A DNA stretch of 64,000 nt from NCBI RefSeq assembly GCF_900104385.1, contig NZ_FNJA01000001.1, positions 1,338,386 to 1,402,385 on the forward strand. Reading direction: 5' to 3'. The position numbers were made by a program, and so were the translations under genes. Origin of the DNA: Rhodoferax sp. OV413 (GTDB lineage Bacteria > Pseudomonadota > Gammaproteobacteria > Burkholderiales > Burkholderiaceae_C). Positions within the stretch are counted from its first letter, which is position 1, and each line of letters begins with the position of its first letter. Positions 47,463 to 56,364 of this stretch are shown here, piece after piece. The notes under the pieces were generated by a model. It searched no databases. It was not told the origin of the DNA and worked only from the letters and a program-made list of their open reading frames with translations.

Positions 47463-47484
47463 GCGTTATATAAGTCGATAACGC
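47463..47484. promoter_or_regulatory. Inverted repeat GCGTTAT-N8-ATAACGC in the nagR-nagAa gap
   Basis: Perfect seven-base arms enclose TATA-like sequence on the minus strand and so may overlap the nagAa promoter. It is separate from the NahR-like site at 47501-47515 and is also a fair T-N11-A LysR dyad. Confidence 0.5.
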
Positions 47485-47500
47485 CAAACCAATAGATAAA

Positions 47501-47515
47501 ATCACCAGCGTGAAT
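47501..47515. promoter_or_regulatory. NahR/NagR-like operator
   Basis: On the minus strand this reads ATTCACGCTGGTGAT, a dyad with TCAC/GTGA arms. TCTATTGG follows about 16 bases into the nagAa leader direction. This resembles the NahR binding region upstream of nah and nag promoters (TTATTCA...TATTG). It lies only 14 bases before the nagR start codon. Confidence 0.65.
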
Positions 47516-47528
47516 AATGAGGTGCTCT

Positions 47529-48485
47529 ATGGAACTGCGTGAAATTGACCTGAACCTGCTGCTGGTCTTCAACCAGTTGCTGCTAGACCGCAGCGTGTCC
47601 ATCGCTGCCGAGAAGCTGGGCTTAACGCAACCCGCTGTCAGCAATGCGCTTAAGCGCCTACGCGCCGTGCTGAAGGACGAACTATTTTTGCGGACCTCCC
47701 GCGGCATGGAGCCCACGCCTTATGCCCTGCATCTGGCAGAACCCGTGATCTACGCTTTGAATGCGCTACAGACGGCGTTCACCACGCGCGACACGTTTGA
47801 TCCGCTTACAAGTACCCGCAGCTTCCAACTGGCCATGACCGATATTGGCGAGATGTACTTCATGCCACCCTTGATGGTGGCCCTGTCCAAGGTTGCGCCC
47901 CATGTGCGGGTCAGCACGGTGCGCCCCTACTCCGCTAACCTGAAGGAGGACATGGAGTCCGGCACAGTCGACCTGGCATTAGGACTGCTACCCAATCTGC
48001 AGGCGGGCTTCTTTCAGCGCCGTCTGTTTCGCCACAGGTATGTGTGCGTCTTTCGCAAGGATCACCCCCTGGCCAGATCACCTATGACGCTCAAGCAATT
48101 TTCGGAGTTAGACCATGTGGGCGTCGTGGCGGCAAATACGGGGCACGGCGAAGTGGATAGCCTGCTGGAGCGCGCCGGCATCAAACGCAAAATGCGGTTA
48201 ATGTTGCCGCATTTCATTGCAGTGGGCCACGTACTACAGAGCACTGATCTCATCGCCACCCTGCCGGAGCGCTTCGCCGAACGCTGCGAGTCTCCGTTTG
48301 GCCTGGTCACTTCACCGCATCCAGCGCGCCTTCCCGACATTGCAATAAACCTTTTCTGGCATGCGAAGTTCAACCGAGACCCTGCCAACATGTGGATCAG
48401 GCAGCTCTTTGTGGAGCTTTTTGCCGATCGCGATGGCGATAAATCAACTCCACTCGCGGCACGCAGAAAATCGCCATCCAAGTGA
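47529..48485 (+). CDS. nagR: LysR-family regulator NagR/NahR
   Basis: A 318-residue protein from ATG 47529. MELREIDLNLLLVFNQLLLDRSVSIAAEKLGLTQPAVSNALKRLR and DELFLRTSRGMEPTPYA are typical of the NahR/NagR/LinR branch, which responds to salicylate. It diverges from nagAa. In this family the regulator binds the shared promoter region and activates upon salicylate binding. Confidence 0.9.
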   Translation: MELREIDLNLLLVFNQLLLDRSVSIAAEKLGLTQPAVSNALKRLRAVLKDELFLRTSRGMEPTPYALHLAEPVIYALNALQTAFTTRDTFDPLTSTRSFQLAMTDIGEMYFMPPLMVALSKVAPHVRVSTVRPYSANLKEDMESGTVDLALGLLPNLQAGFFQRRLFRHRYVCVFRKDHPLARSPMTLKQFSELDHVGVVAANTGHGEVDSLLERAGIKRKMRLMLPHFIAVGHVLQSTDLIATLPERFAERCESPFGLVTSPHPARLPDIAINLFWHAKFNRDPANMWIRQLFVELFADRDGDKSTPLAARRKSPSK

Positions 48486-48644
48486 CCACAGTTGCCCGGG
48501 GCATCTGATATTCTCGACGCCCACGGTGTGCGTCGCGGGCAATGCATTTACATAGAAGTTGAACGCCAACAGGATGTGTTGAGGTCCAAAGCGCGCATGG
48601 ATATGCCCGTCCCTCGGGCAGTTACAACACATACAGCGACCTCC

Positions 48645-49217
48645 ATGACTTCCACCTCCGAGCACGCCGTAACCGTTTTGATCAGTCGGCAAGTCAAGCA
48701 AGGTTGTGAGGCGGACTTTGAACGCGTGATGGAACAAATCATCACCGTTGCGTCAACCTTCAAGGGGCATCTGGGCGCTCAGTTGGTACGCCCAGGGGAT
48801 GAACAGGGGGTCAACGACAGCCTCTACCACGTCGTCCTCGCATTCGACAGCGACTCCAACCTCAAAAATTGGCAGAACTCGCCAGCCCGCTCACTCGGGT
48901 TGGCTGCAGCAGCCCCCTTCATAGAGGGGCAGGAATTGGTCCGGCGGGTGTCCGGCCTCGCGCATTGGTTCCAGACACCAAGCGGTCCTAAACAATTAGC
49001 ACCGCCGAAATGGAAGATTGCGGTTGTGACGTGGCTGGGTATCTTCCCTACTGTCTACCTGCTGTTCGTTATGCTGGGTGGCCTGCTAGCGCCCTGGCCG
49101 CTACTACCCCGCCTGATGCTTTTGACGATGCTGGTTGTTGGCTTTATGACTTGGGTTGTTGCGCCGCAGTTGACGCGCTTGCTCAAACCTTGGCTTTACG
49201 CTGCTTCGAATAGGTAG
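48645..49217 (+). CDS. Antibiotic-biosynthesis-monooxygenase-fold membrane protein
   Basis: A 190-residue protein with an N-terminal ABM ferredoxin-like domain (VTVLISRQVKQGCEADFERVMEQI) and a C-terminal part with two to three membrane helices (VVTWLGIFPTVYLLFVMLGG and LMLLTMLVVGFMTWVV). Similar two-part proteins are annotated as ABM-domain membrane proteins, and their function is unknown. ATG 48645 places the start just before the ABM fold; starts at 48597 and 48492 are alternatives. It lies 160 bases after nagR on the same strand. Confidence 0.75.
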   Translation: MTSTSEHAVTVLISRQVKQGCEADFERVMEQIITVASTFKGHLGAQLVRPGDEQGVNDSLYHVVLAFDSDSNLKNWQNSPARSLGLAAAAPFIEGQELVRRVSGLAHWFQTPSGPKQLAPPKWKIAVVTWLGIFPTVYLLFVMLGGLLAPWPLLPRLMLLTMLVVGFMTWVVAPQLTRLLKPWLYAASNR

Positions 49218-49461
49218 GGCATGTGGAAAGCCAGAGGTATCAAATGTCTGCTTTATGACTCTCCGAGCTACCTCGTCGGCCGCCGTCTTGGGCACAGTGG
49301 AGGTACTCCCCAATGACTGAATGTTGATGCCAACGCCAGAATGACCAACGGATGCTTGTGGGCCTGAAACCAGAAAACCGGCACGCGCTTAATAAGAAAC
49401 TAAAACAGTTCGTTTAGTGTGTGTAAGAGAGAACAGCACACTAATGATGGATTGAAGTTTC
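49218..49461. other. Intergenic region before the two-component system
   Basis: About 240 bases without a gene. The last 60 bases, with AATAAGAAACTAAAACAG and nearby AT-rich sequence, probably hold the promoter of the response regulator operon. Confidence 0.5.
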
Positions 49462-50127
49462 ATGAACCTCCTGCTTGTAGAAGATGACCAAATGCTGAGC
49501 GAGACCATTTGCGATGGCGCTCGCCAAAGCGGATGGAACATCGAGCATGTATACGATGCGCAAGCAGCGCGCGTTGCCTTGCTCGATCACACCTACGCGG
49601 CGGTGTTGCTCGACATTGGTCTCCCCGGTGACTCAGGATTTACGGTATTGCGTTTCATGCGAGGCCGCTACGACGCCACGCCCGTGCTGATCCTGACAGC
49701 ACGAGGACAGCTCAGTGAACGGATATCCGGCCTGGACGCGGGCGCTGACGACTACCTGGTGAAGCCGTTTCAGTTCGACGAACTTTGGGCTCGTGTGCGT
49801 TCGGTCATACGCCGAAGCCAGGGGCGGGTTGTTGCTGTGTTCACTCACGGGGATGTCCGGATCGATCGCAGCCGTCGCGTCGTTACGAAGGCGAACGTCG
49901 AGGTCGTCCTGAGCGCCCATGAGTATCGTACGCTACTCGCGCTGGTGGAGCGCCCTGGCCATGTGGTTACGCGTGACCATTTGCACGACATCGTCTATGG
50001 CACGGTCAGCAGCGTGGAGAGCAACACCATTGCCGTCTTCATCCACCAGCTGCGCCGCAAATTGGGCGACGATCTGATTCGGACCGTTCACGGGCTCGGC
50101 TATGTTGTCGGGCAACCGACCGCATGA
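49462..50127 (+). CDS. OmpR-family response regulator
   Basis: A 221-residue protein: receiver domain (acidic pair in LVEDDQ, phospho-acceptor Asp in AVLLDIGLPG, Lys in LVKPFQFDEL) and winged-helix DNA-binding domain (LSAHEYRTLLALVERPGHVVTR and IAVFIHQLRRKLG). It is most like the QseB/TctD group. Its stop overlaps the kinase start (ATGA), so the pair is cotranscribed. Likely targets are the MipA and MlaA-type envelope genes that follow. Confidence 0.92.
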   Translation: MNLLLVEDDQMLSETICDGARQSGWNIEHVYDAQAARVALLDHTYAAVLLDIGLPGDSGFTVLRFMRGRYDATPVLILTARGQLSERISGLDAGADDYLVKPFQFDELWARVRSVIRRSQGRVVAVFTHGDVRIDRSRRVVTKANVEVVLSAHEYRTLLALVERPGHVVTRDHLHDIVYGTVSSVESNTIAVFIHQLRRKLGDDLIRTVHGLGYVVGQPTA

Positions 50128-51515
50128 AGTCGCGATCCTTCAACGCGCAGTTGATTCTTGTAATTGTCGGGGTCATCGCCCTCTGTTGGACGGTCGTGCT
50201 CGTGATCGTTCTTACCCAGCTCTCGCTCAACCGCACCAGTACCTGGGACGAGAAGCTCGCGGCGATTGCCACCCAACTTCTGGTCACAATTCCAGCCGAC
50301 AGCCATTTCGACGGGCGAGCGAGGCCAGGCCTGCAGCTACGGGACTCGCCAGGTGCCGAACGCGCGCCACTGGCCTTTCAGATATGGGTTGATCGCAGCA
50401 GGCTGGTTGCCCGCACGCCTGGTGCGTCCGAGTTCCCGCTCCAACCGGACTTCTCCGAGGGCTCAGCCTCGACCCTCGTCGAAGGGGAGAAGTGGCGCGT
50501 GTACTCCGTTTCGGACAGTACAGGGCGGGTAACCGTTCAGGTCGGCAATTTGCAAAGTGTCGTAGATGCGGACATGCGCCACGAAGCGGCGCATGCGCTC
50601 ATCCTGGCGACCGTGCTACTTGTGGTCGCGGGCTTCGTCATGTGGTTTGTGACCCTTGGCGCGCTCAGGCCCGTGCGCGCCCTTGGTCTGGCCATGCGCC
50701 GTCGACGCAGCTTCGATTTCACTGCCTTGCCGCTGGACCGACTGCCGCGAGAGTTGCATCCGCTGGTCGACTCGTTTAACCACGTGCTGCGACAGCTGGA
50801 CGAAGCCATCGAAGGCGAGCGCCGATTCATAGGCGACGCAGCCCATGAACTCCGCACACCGCTGTCGGCCTTGCAGGCTCAGGCCGAAATTGCTCTGCGC
50901 GCGACAGATCCTCAAGACAAGGAAGTCGCCCTCAAGAAGCTGCTGGTAGTGGCCATGCGCATTACCCGGCTGTCCGAACAATTGCTGGATATGGCCCGCA
51001 TCAATGCCGGTGCCAAGGCGCCCTTGCGTACGCAGGCCGACCTGAGCAAGCTCGTGCAACACGTCGCGCAGGAGTTCGAGATGTACGCCAGCCAACATCA
51101 GCGATCGCTGTTTCTGGATGTGCTTCCCTGCACGATTCAGTGCGATATCGATGAAATCGGCATTTTGCTGCGCAACCTGATACACAACGCGATGCGATAC
51201 ACCGCGGAAGGCGGGAACGTGCTTGTGCGCTGTGGCTATCAGTCCCATGCACAAGCCGCAGCGGTGCCTTCGGTGTATCTGGAGGTTGTCGACGATGGCC
51301 CAGGCGTTCCGGACGCAGAGCGTGAAGCCATCTTCAAGCGTTTTCATAGGGTCGCGGGTACACCGGTTCGAGGCAGTGGCATAGGCCTGTCCTTGGTCGC
51401 AGGCATTGCCGAGTCGCACAACGCCAACGTCGAAACCGACACCGGACTCGACGGGCGGGGACTTATGGTGCGTGTCGTGTTCCCCGGCATTCCTTTGCTT
51501 CGGCGCTTGGACTGA
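50124..51515 (+). CDS. Sensor histidine kinase (QseC/TctE type)
   Basis: A 463-residue inner-membrane kinase with one helix near residue 10-30, a periplasmic part and a second helix (LILATVLLVVAGFVMWFVTL). A HAMP-like linker leads to the H-box FIGDAAHELRTPLSALQAQ and the ATP-binding N, G1 and G2 boxes (NLIHNAMRYTA, DDGPGVPDAE, GSGIGLSLVAGI). The signal is unknown. Confidence 0.92.
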   Translation: MKSRSFNAQLILVIVGVIALCWTVVLVIVLTQLSLNRTSTWDEKLAAIATQLLVTIPADSHFDGRARPGLQLRDSPGAERAPLAFQIWVDRSRLVARTPGASEFPLQPDFSEGSASTLVEGEKWRVYSVSDSTGRVTVQVGNLQSVVDADMRHEAAHALILATVLLVVAGFVMWFVTLGALRPVRALGLAMRRRRSFDFTALPLDRLPRELHPLVDSFNHVLRQLDEAIEGERRFIGDAAHELRTPLSALQAQAEIALRATDPQDKEVALKKLLVVAMRITRLSEQLLDMARINAGAKAPLRTQADLSKLVQHVAQEFEMYASQHQRSLFLDVLPCTIQCDIDEIGILLRNLIHNAMRYTAEGGNVLVRCGYQSHAQAAAVPSVYLEVVDDGPGVPDAEREAIFKRFHRVAGTPVRGSGIGLSLVAGIAESHNANVETDTGLDGRGLMVRVVFPGIPLLRRLD

Positions 51516-52037
51516 TCCAGACCCATACCGCCATCGAGTGGGCAAGGGGAGTCGCACGGAGTTTGATGCCCCTTACTCGACGCATTTTTCGCACCAGAGT
51601 TGATGCCTTAAAGAAATCCTAAGAACTCTAAAAATCGGCTAAATCCGCTTGGGCACTATCCGGTCTCACAGGTATGTCGTTTCGACGCGCCACGAGAACG
51701 GAAAGTCTAATGCTGGATCCCGAAGCCAACCTGGGCACACCGCTGCTCCTGATCTGCTTTCTGCGTGCCAAGCGTTCGGGGTGTCTGGGCCGCACAGTCA
51801 TATGGCTTGGGGCGGAGCATCGCCTCGCCCAGGCGACTACCCGGGTGGAAGAGGCCAGCGCCTTGCTCGACGCCATTGCGGAACAGTACACACCGTCAGC
51901 GGACATTGCTGTACGGCTATTGGCGCCGTGTTCGCCATTCTCGATGGTCGCCCGTCTTACCACTCCGGTCATGGCGGCCAAGCTGGTTGGCTGCACAACA
52001 ACGATTTCCCCCAATGTGTCATAGAAAGGACCAACCC
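51516..52037. other. Intergenic region between kinase and MipA-type gene
   Basis: About 520 bases. Open frames exist on both strands (51674-52024 plus, 51628-52014 minus), but neither resembles a known protein and they overlap each other. AT-rich sequence near 51610-51660 could be the promoter of the mipA-mlaA pair. I do not call a gene here. Confidence 0.45.
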
Positions 52038-52835
52038 ATGTCTCAACATAAATTTCCCCGTCATTCGAGGGCTCCTGCCAACCTGGGCTTCATCGCGGCC
52101 ATTGTGATCTCTGTGGCGTGGACACCGTCGGCGTTTTCGCAGAGCACCGACTCTAAGGACGGTGGCGGCCAATGGTCACTGGGCCTGGGCGCCGCGGTCG
52201 TCGACAAGGCCTACCGCGACTTCGAACGCGAGGTCAAGCTTCTACCGGTCGTGTCGTACGAGAACAAATGGGTTAGCGCCTCCATCCCGACCTTCGATGT
52301 CAAGCTGTACTCGAACGACACTTTTTCGTTCCGTCTGCGTGCCCGCTGGGCAGGTGACGGCTACGAAGCGAAGGATTCCCCGGCTCTGGCCGACATGGAT
52401 GAACGCAAGTCCAGCATTTGGGCAGGTGGTGCGGTCATTTGGAAGGCGGATTTCGCGAACATCTCCGGCGAAATGCTTTCCGATGCAATGGGCAATAGCA
52501 AGGGCATGCGTGCCAAAGTGCAAATTGATCGGCGCTTCGCCGCCGGAAAATTTGGCTTCACGCCTCGGCTGGCCGCGGAATGGATCAACGACAAGTACGT
52601 CGATTACTACTACGGCGTGAGGCCGTCGGAGGTCCAGGCCGGCCGTGCCTCGTATGAAGGTAAGGCCACCACGAATATGCAGGTCGGCCTGCGCACGGAT
52701 TACAACTGGGCGCGCAATCAAACGGTATTCCTCGATGTCGGGGCCACGCGCTTCGGTAGTTCCGTCAAAGACAGCCCGTTGGTCAACAAGGCCAATCAGA
52801 CCTCGATCGCACTCGGTTACGTCTATCGCTTCTAA
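52038..52835 (+). CDS. MipA/OmpV-family outer-membrane protein
   Basis: A 265-residue protein with a signal peptide (about 35 residues, ending SAFSQS), then WSLGLGAAVVDKAYRDFEREVKLLPVVSYENKW, beta-strand-rich sequence and C-terminal YVYRF. This matches the MipA/OmpV family. Members bind lytic transglycosylases or act as small channels. ATG 52038 lies 8 bases after AGAAAGGA. Confidence 0.88.
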   Translation: MSQHKFPRHSRAPANLGFIAAIVISVAWTPSAFSQSTDSKDGGGQWSLGLGAAVVDKAYRDFEREVKLLPVVSYENKWVSASIPTFDVKLYSNDTFSFRLRARWAGDGYEAKDSPALADMDERKSSIWAGGAVIWKADFANISGEMLSDAMGNSKGMRAKVQIDRRFAAGKFGFTPRLAAEWINDKYVDYYYGVRPSEVQAGRASYEGKATTNMQVGLRTDYNWARNQTVFLDVGATRFGSSVKDSPLVNKANQTSIALGYVYRF

Positions 52836-52895
52836 CGTCGCCATCCATCCAATCCGCCATAGGTACTGAATGCCTATGGCGTAGGAGATATCCGA

Positions 52896-53762
52896 ATGAA
52901 AACTATCCAATCCCTTGTTCTCGCTGCCATCGTGCTCGGCACCAGCGCATGCGCCAGCAATGCCGCCAAGCCTCAGCCCGCGGCTGCGTTGACCGGTGAT
53001 CCGGCCCCGGCGTTGATTGCGCGAAGCGATGCCATCACCGGGGCTGTCGTCGATGCTAATGCTTTTCTTGCTGACACTTCCGTCCAAGAGCTGGCGCCTA
53101 GTCGCACCATGTCCGAGTTGGCGGCACCGCCTTCGCGGCCACCCGTGTCCGATCCTTGGGAAGGCTTCAATCGCAAAATGCACGGCTTCAACAACGTGCT
53201 AGACCGGTTCGTGCTTCGCCCCGTGGCCACGGCCTACGAAAAAGTCGTTCCAGACCCGGTGCAATCGGGTGTGACACGCTTCTTTGTCAACCTGCGTCTG
53301 CCGGTCACCGCCGTCAACCAGGCGCTGCAAGGGCGGCCGACCCAAGCAGGGCAGTCGCTCGGCCGGTTCGCCGTTAACACCACGGTGGGCATCGCCGGCG
53401 TGTTTGACCCTGCAACCAGTCTAGGCGTGCCCAAATGGGAAGGCGAGGACTTCGGGCAGACGCTCGCAACCTGGGGCTGGCAGGATTCTCGCTACTTGGT
53501 AATGCCCTTGCTCGGGCCGCGTACGGTACGAGACGCCGTCGCCATCGTGGGCGACATGCCACTGTCTCCCATCGGCAAAATCGACAGCGCCAGCGTGGCC
53601 GACAAGCTACAGATCCTGCAGATGGTCGACGGCCGTACACAAATGCTGCCCATGGACCGGTTCCGCAAGGACGCGCTCGACGACTACCTGTTCGTACGTG
53701 ATGCCTGGGCGCAAAGGCGCAACCGTCAGATTTACCAGGATCTGACGGTTAGCCTTGAATGA
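52896..53762 (+). CDS. mlaA: MlaA (VacJ) family lipoprotein
   Basis: A 288-residue lipoprotein with lipobox GTSAC. The core DPWEGFNRKMHGFNNVLDRFVLRPVATAYEKVVPDPVQSGVTRFFVNL and the later LGVPKWEGEDFGQTLATWG define MlaA, an outer-membrane protein of phospholipid transport. It is somewhat longer than typical because of an extra 50-residue segment after the lipobox. It stands apart from any mlaFEDBC genes here. Its last codons contain a strong inverted repeat. Confidence 0.9.
   Translation: MKTIQSLVLAAIVLGTSACASNAAKPQPAAALTGDPAPALIARSDAITGAVVDANAFLADTSVQELAPSRTMSELAAPPSRPPVSDPWEGFNRKMHGFNNVLDRFVLRPVATAYEKVVPDPVQSGVTRFFVNLRLPVTAVNQALQGRPTQAGQSLGRFAVNTTVGIAGVFDPATSLGVPKWEGEDFGQTLATWGWQDSRYLVMPLLGPRTVRDAVAIVGDMPLSPIGKIDSASVADKLQILQMVDGRTQMLPMDRFRKDALDDYLFVRDAWAQRRNRQIYQDLTVSLE
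53721..53750 (+). terminator. Perfect 11-bp inverted repeat at the end of mlaA
   Basis: AACCGTCAGAT (53721-53731) pairs with ATCTGACGGTT (53740-53750) across an eight-base loop. It lies inside the last ten codons of the gene. There is no T-tract after it, so it may be a factor-dependent terminator, an mRNA-stabilising hairpin or a protein site. Confidence 0.5.
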
Positions 53763-54042
53763 CTCGGTCAGCAATGCCTGTGGCGATGGGAGCAAAGTCC
53801 TGGCCTGAAAAGCTGGGCGAGTTGTGGTGCTACGACCCACGTCTTCAACAACACAACGGCAAGAAATAGGACATCAAAACCACGGTGCGTGGCATCAGCT
53901 ACCACGACCTCATTACATCCTATCGGACACTGCGTTGTTCACATCCACCACTTCTACGCCATGCGCCATCTTGATGGCTGCCGCCACCAGTCCCCCGGAC
54001 ATGGTTCCGCAGCGGATTAGTATCTATTTTTGTCAGCCGCCT
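53763..54042. other. Convergent intergenic region mlaA / LysR
   Basis: About 280 bases between convergent genes. No gene seen. A minus-strand frame near 53920-54000 (SGGLVAAAIKMAHGVEVVDV) looks faintly protein-like and could be a gene fragment, but I cannot name it. Confidence 0.4.
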
Positions 54043-54960
54043 TCAGTTGAACCGTCCCTTGCCCGCATACGCCACCAGTTCATCCACCACGTAGCGCACC
54101 CGAGGGCTGAGCTGGGCCCGCTTGGGCCACACCGCGTGGATGTCGACACCGACGCTGGAGTACGTGGGAAGCACCGCTTGCAATCGTCCGCTCTCAAGAT
54201 GCTGACGCACCAAAGACAGGGCGAACTGTCCCAGTCCGAGCCCGCTGACGGCCGCGTCGACCATGGCTTCACCGTCGGTCAACTGGTGCGTCGGCGGCGG
54301 AGTGAGGCGCCTCTCGACACCGTCCTCCTGCACCACCCATACCAGTGGTGGCCCTTTCAGGGAACCGACGATGCAACGGTGCTGGCGAATGTCGGCCAGG
54401 GTGGTCGGCTCGCCCATGGCGCGCAGGTACCCGGGTGCCGCGCAGATCACCCTGTCCTGGGTCGCCAAATGCCTGGCCACCAGATGATCCGAGTCCTTCA
54501 ATGCTCCGAAACGGATTGCGATGTCGACGTCGTCCTGTAGCAGATCGCTGGTCGCGTCGGTAAAGGTCAGGCTGAGGCTCAGGCCTGGATGGGGCCGTGT
54601 GATCTCGACCAGCGCAGGCAACAGCACACGGCGGCCAAATGCCACCGGCATGTCGATGTGGATGCGGCCGCTGAGCACCCGGTTGCTCGACGACAGCGCA
54701 GCCTGAGCAGCCGTGATTTCGTCCAGCGCGGACGTGCAAGCGGCCAGGTAGGCCTCTCCATCCGCCGTGAGCCGCGTCAGTCGCGTCGTGCGATGGAACA
54801 GCTTGATGCCCAGCGATTGCTCCAGGCGGGCAATGGTCTTACCCACCGACGACTTGGTCAGCCCGATGCGGTCTGCCGCCTGGGTGAAGTTATCAGCACG
54901 GGCCGCAGCCACAAAAACAGCCACGCCCCAGAAGGGATCAGGCACCTCGGGTGTATCCAT
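54043..54960 (-). CDS. LysR-family transcriptional regulator
   Basis: A 305-residue LysR protein with helix-turn-helix FTQAADRIGLTKSSVGKTIARLEQSLG and a substrate-binding domain. It is close to the common DsdC/YafC-like group (LFHRTTRLTRLTADGEAYLAAC). It diverges from the tautomerase-hydrolase-nitroreductase genes and is the likely regulator of these. Confidence 0.9.
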   Translation of the reverse strand: MDTPEVPDPFWGVAVFVAAARADNFTQAADRIGLTKSSVGKTIARLEQSLGIKLFHRTTRLTRLTADGEAYLAACTSALDEITAAQAALSSSNRVLSGRIHIDMPVAFGRRVLLPALVEITRPHPGLSLSLTFTDATSDLLQDDVDIAIRFGALKDSDHLVARHLATQDRVICAAPGYLRAMGEPTTLADIRQHRCIVGSLKGPPLVWVVQEDGVERRLTPPPTHQLTDGEAMVDAAVSGLGLGQFALSLVRQHLESGRLQAVLPTYSSVGVDIHAVWPKRAQLSPRVRYVVDELVAYAGKGRFN

Positions 54961-54962
54961 AA

Positions 54963-55012
54963 TTTCTACTCAATAGATATTTTAATTACGCAGTTGTCCA
55001 TATTTTCTACTC
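54963..55012. promoter_or_regulatory. Direct repeat TTTCTACTC in a divergent LysR promoter
   Basis: TTTCTACTC occurs at 54963-54971 and 55004-55012, 41 bases apart, about four helix turns. The stretch between them is AT-rich. Two same-face half sites like this suit a LysR tetramer. It lies between the LysR gene and the tautomerase. Confidence 0.45.
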
Positions 55013-55078
55013 TACCATGGCATCAGTGATCGCCATGGCAACCGTTCTTGGCGACGCTTAACACCGAAGGAGTTCCCC

Positions 55079-55273
55079 ATGCCTGTAGTTCGCGTTAGCT
55101 GGTTCGAAGGTAAAGACCACGACCAAAAGGCCAAAGTGGCCGCCGAAATCACCGAAAGCATCGTGCGCAACACAGCGACCGATCCCGCCTACATCTACGT
55201 CATCTTTGAAGATGTCAAAGCGTCAGACTGGGCCGGTGCGGGCAAGTTGTACGGTGAAGCAACCACAAGCTAA
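55079..55273 (+). CDS. 4-oxalocrotonate tautomerase family protein
   Basis: A 64-residue protein beginning MPVVRV, leaving Pro-1 as the catalytic base after Met removal. Length and the EITESIVRNTATDPAYIYVIFEDV pattern fit the small tautomerase family. GAAG-type ribosome binding sequence (ACCGAAGGAG) lies about six bases before the ATG. The substrate is unknown. It is first in a three-gene unit divergent from a LysR gene. Confidence 0.85.
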   Translation: MPVVRVSWFEGKDHDQKAKVAAEITESIVRNTATDPAYIYVIFEDVKASDWAGAGKLYGEATTS

Positions 55274-55329
55274 CAGCAACCGTCGGCGGCTTCAGCCGCT
55301 GGTGCTCGGCGCCAATCAAGGTAATCAAC

Positions 55330-56328
55330 ATGCGTAAGACCCTCCGCGCCATCGGCGCTTCTGTGTTCCTGGCTGTCCTCTCGAATTGGGTAGCAGCTGC
55401 ACCCGCGATCTCCGTGCTGGGACGTGATTTCACGTTCCCTACTGCGATTGACGGCATGCCGCAAAAGCTCTCGGACTTCCAAGGACTACAAATCAACACG
55501 TTCACGACCAACGACGGTGTGAAGCTTTCCTACTGGGAAGCAGGCCAGGGCAAGCCTCTGATCTTTGTACCTGGCTGGTCGGCGAACGGGGCGCAGTACA
55601 TCAACATCCTGTACCTGCTGGCGCGTCACTACCATGTCTACGTGCTGGACCCGCGCAACCAAGGGCTGTCGCAAAAAGTCGATTTCGGCAACCGGATTGC
55701 GCGCCATGCGATGGACCTGCGCCAATTCGGCGAGCATCTTAGCGTCCCGTCTGCGGCCTACGTCGGACATTCGATGGGGGCCGCTATTTTGTGGAGCTAC
55801 ATCGACCTTTTTGGCACCTCGGCGATGAGTAAGGTGGCCTTTGTCGATGAGCCCATCAGTATTTACGCGCACTCGGACTGGTCGGAGCAGGAGCGCCAGG
55901 ATGCCGGTGGTACCACCACATCGCCTGAGCGCATGGTTGCCGCCTTCACCACGGGCGGCCCGGTGAACGCCCTAGTGACCGACCTGAAGGTGTTCCAGCG
56001 TGCGCAACTCACCGATTCACCCTACTACCGCAACTCGGAGGCCTTCGCCTCGGCTTTCATCAAGAACGACCCGGCAGCACTGGCCCGGGTTCTGTTCAAC
56101 CACACGGTCAACGACTGGCGCGATGTGGTACGCCGCAAGATCAACATTCCCTCGGCGATCTTCTCCGGCGAGCAAAGCAACAACCTGCCCAGCCAGCGGT
56201 GGGCGCAGTCGGTGGTGCCCGGCGCAACGCTTTTTTCTTACACGACAGAAGAACAAGGCGACCACTTCCTGATGTTCAAGAACCCACTGAAGTTCAAGCA
56301 AGACCTGCAGTTGTTCCTGGCGCGCTGA
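55330..56328 (+). CDS. Exported alpha/beta hydrolase
   Basis: A 332-residue protein with a signal peptide ending AAAPAISVLG. The lid-free alpha/beta hydrolase core has oxyanion region VPGWSANG, nucleophile Ser in VGHSMGAAIL and a C-terminal His in EEQGDHFLMF. The substrate is unknown. It follows the tautomerase by 56 bases and precedes the nitroreductase by 36. Confidence 0.85.
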   Translation: MRKTLRAIGASVFLAVLSNWVAAAPAISVLGRDFTFPTAIDGMPQKLSDFQGLQINTFTTNDGVKLSYWEAGQGKPLIFVPGWSANGAQYINILYLLARHYHVYVLDPRNQGLSQKVDFGNRIARHAMDLRQFGEHLSVPSAAYVGHSMGAAILWSYIDLFGTSAMSKVAFVDEPISIYAHSDWSEQERQDAGGTTTSPERMVAAFTTGGPVNALVTDLKVFQRAQLTDSPYYRNSEAFASAFIKNDPAALARVLFNHTVNDWRDVVRRKINIPSAIFSGEQSNNLPSQRWAQSVVPGATLFSYTTEEQGDHFLMFKNPLKFKQDLQLFLAR

Positions 56329-56364
56329 TCTTTATCCTGCCACCCACTCAACACGAAAATCAAA

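Noticed and set aside
51628-52024. Small open frames on both strands between the kinase and the mipA-type gene
   Set aside because: They overlap one another, resemble no family and lack clear ribosome binding sites.
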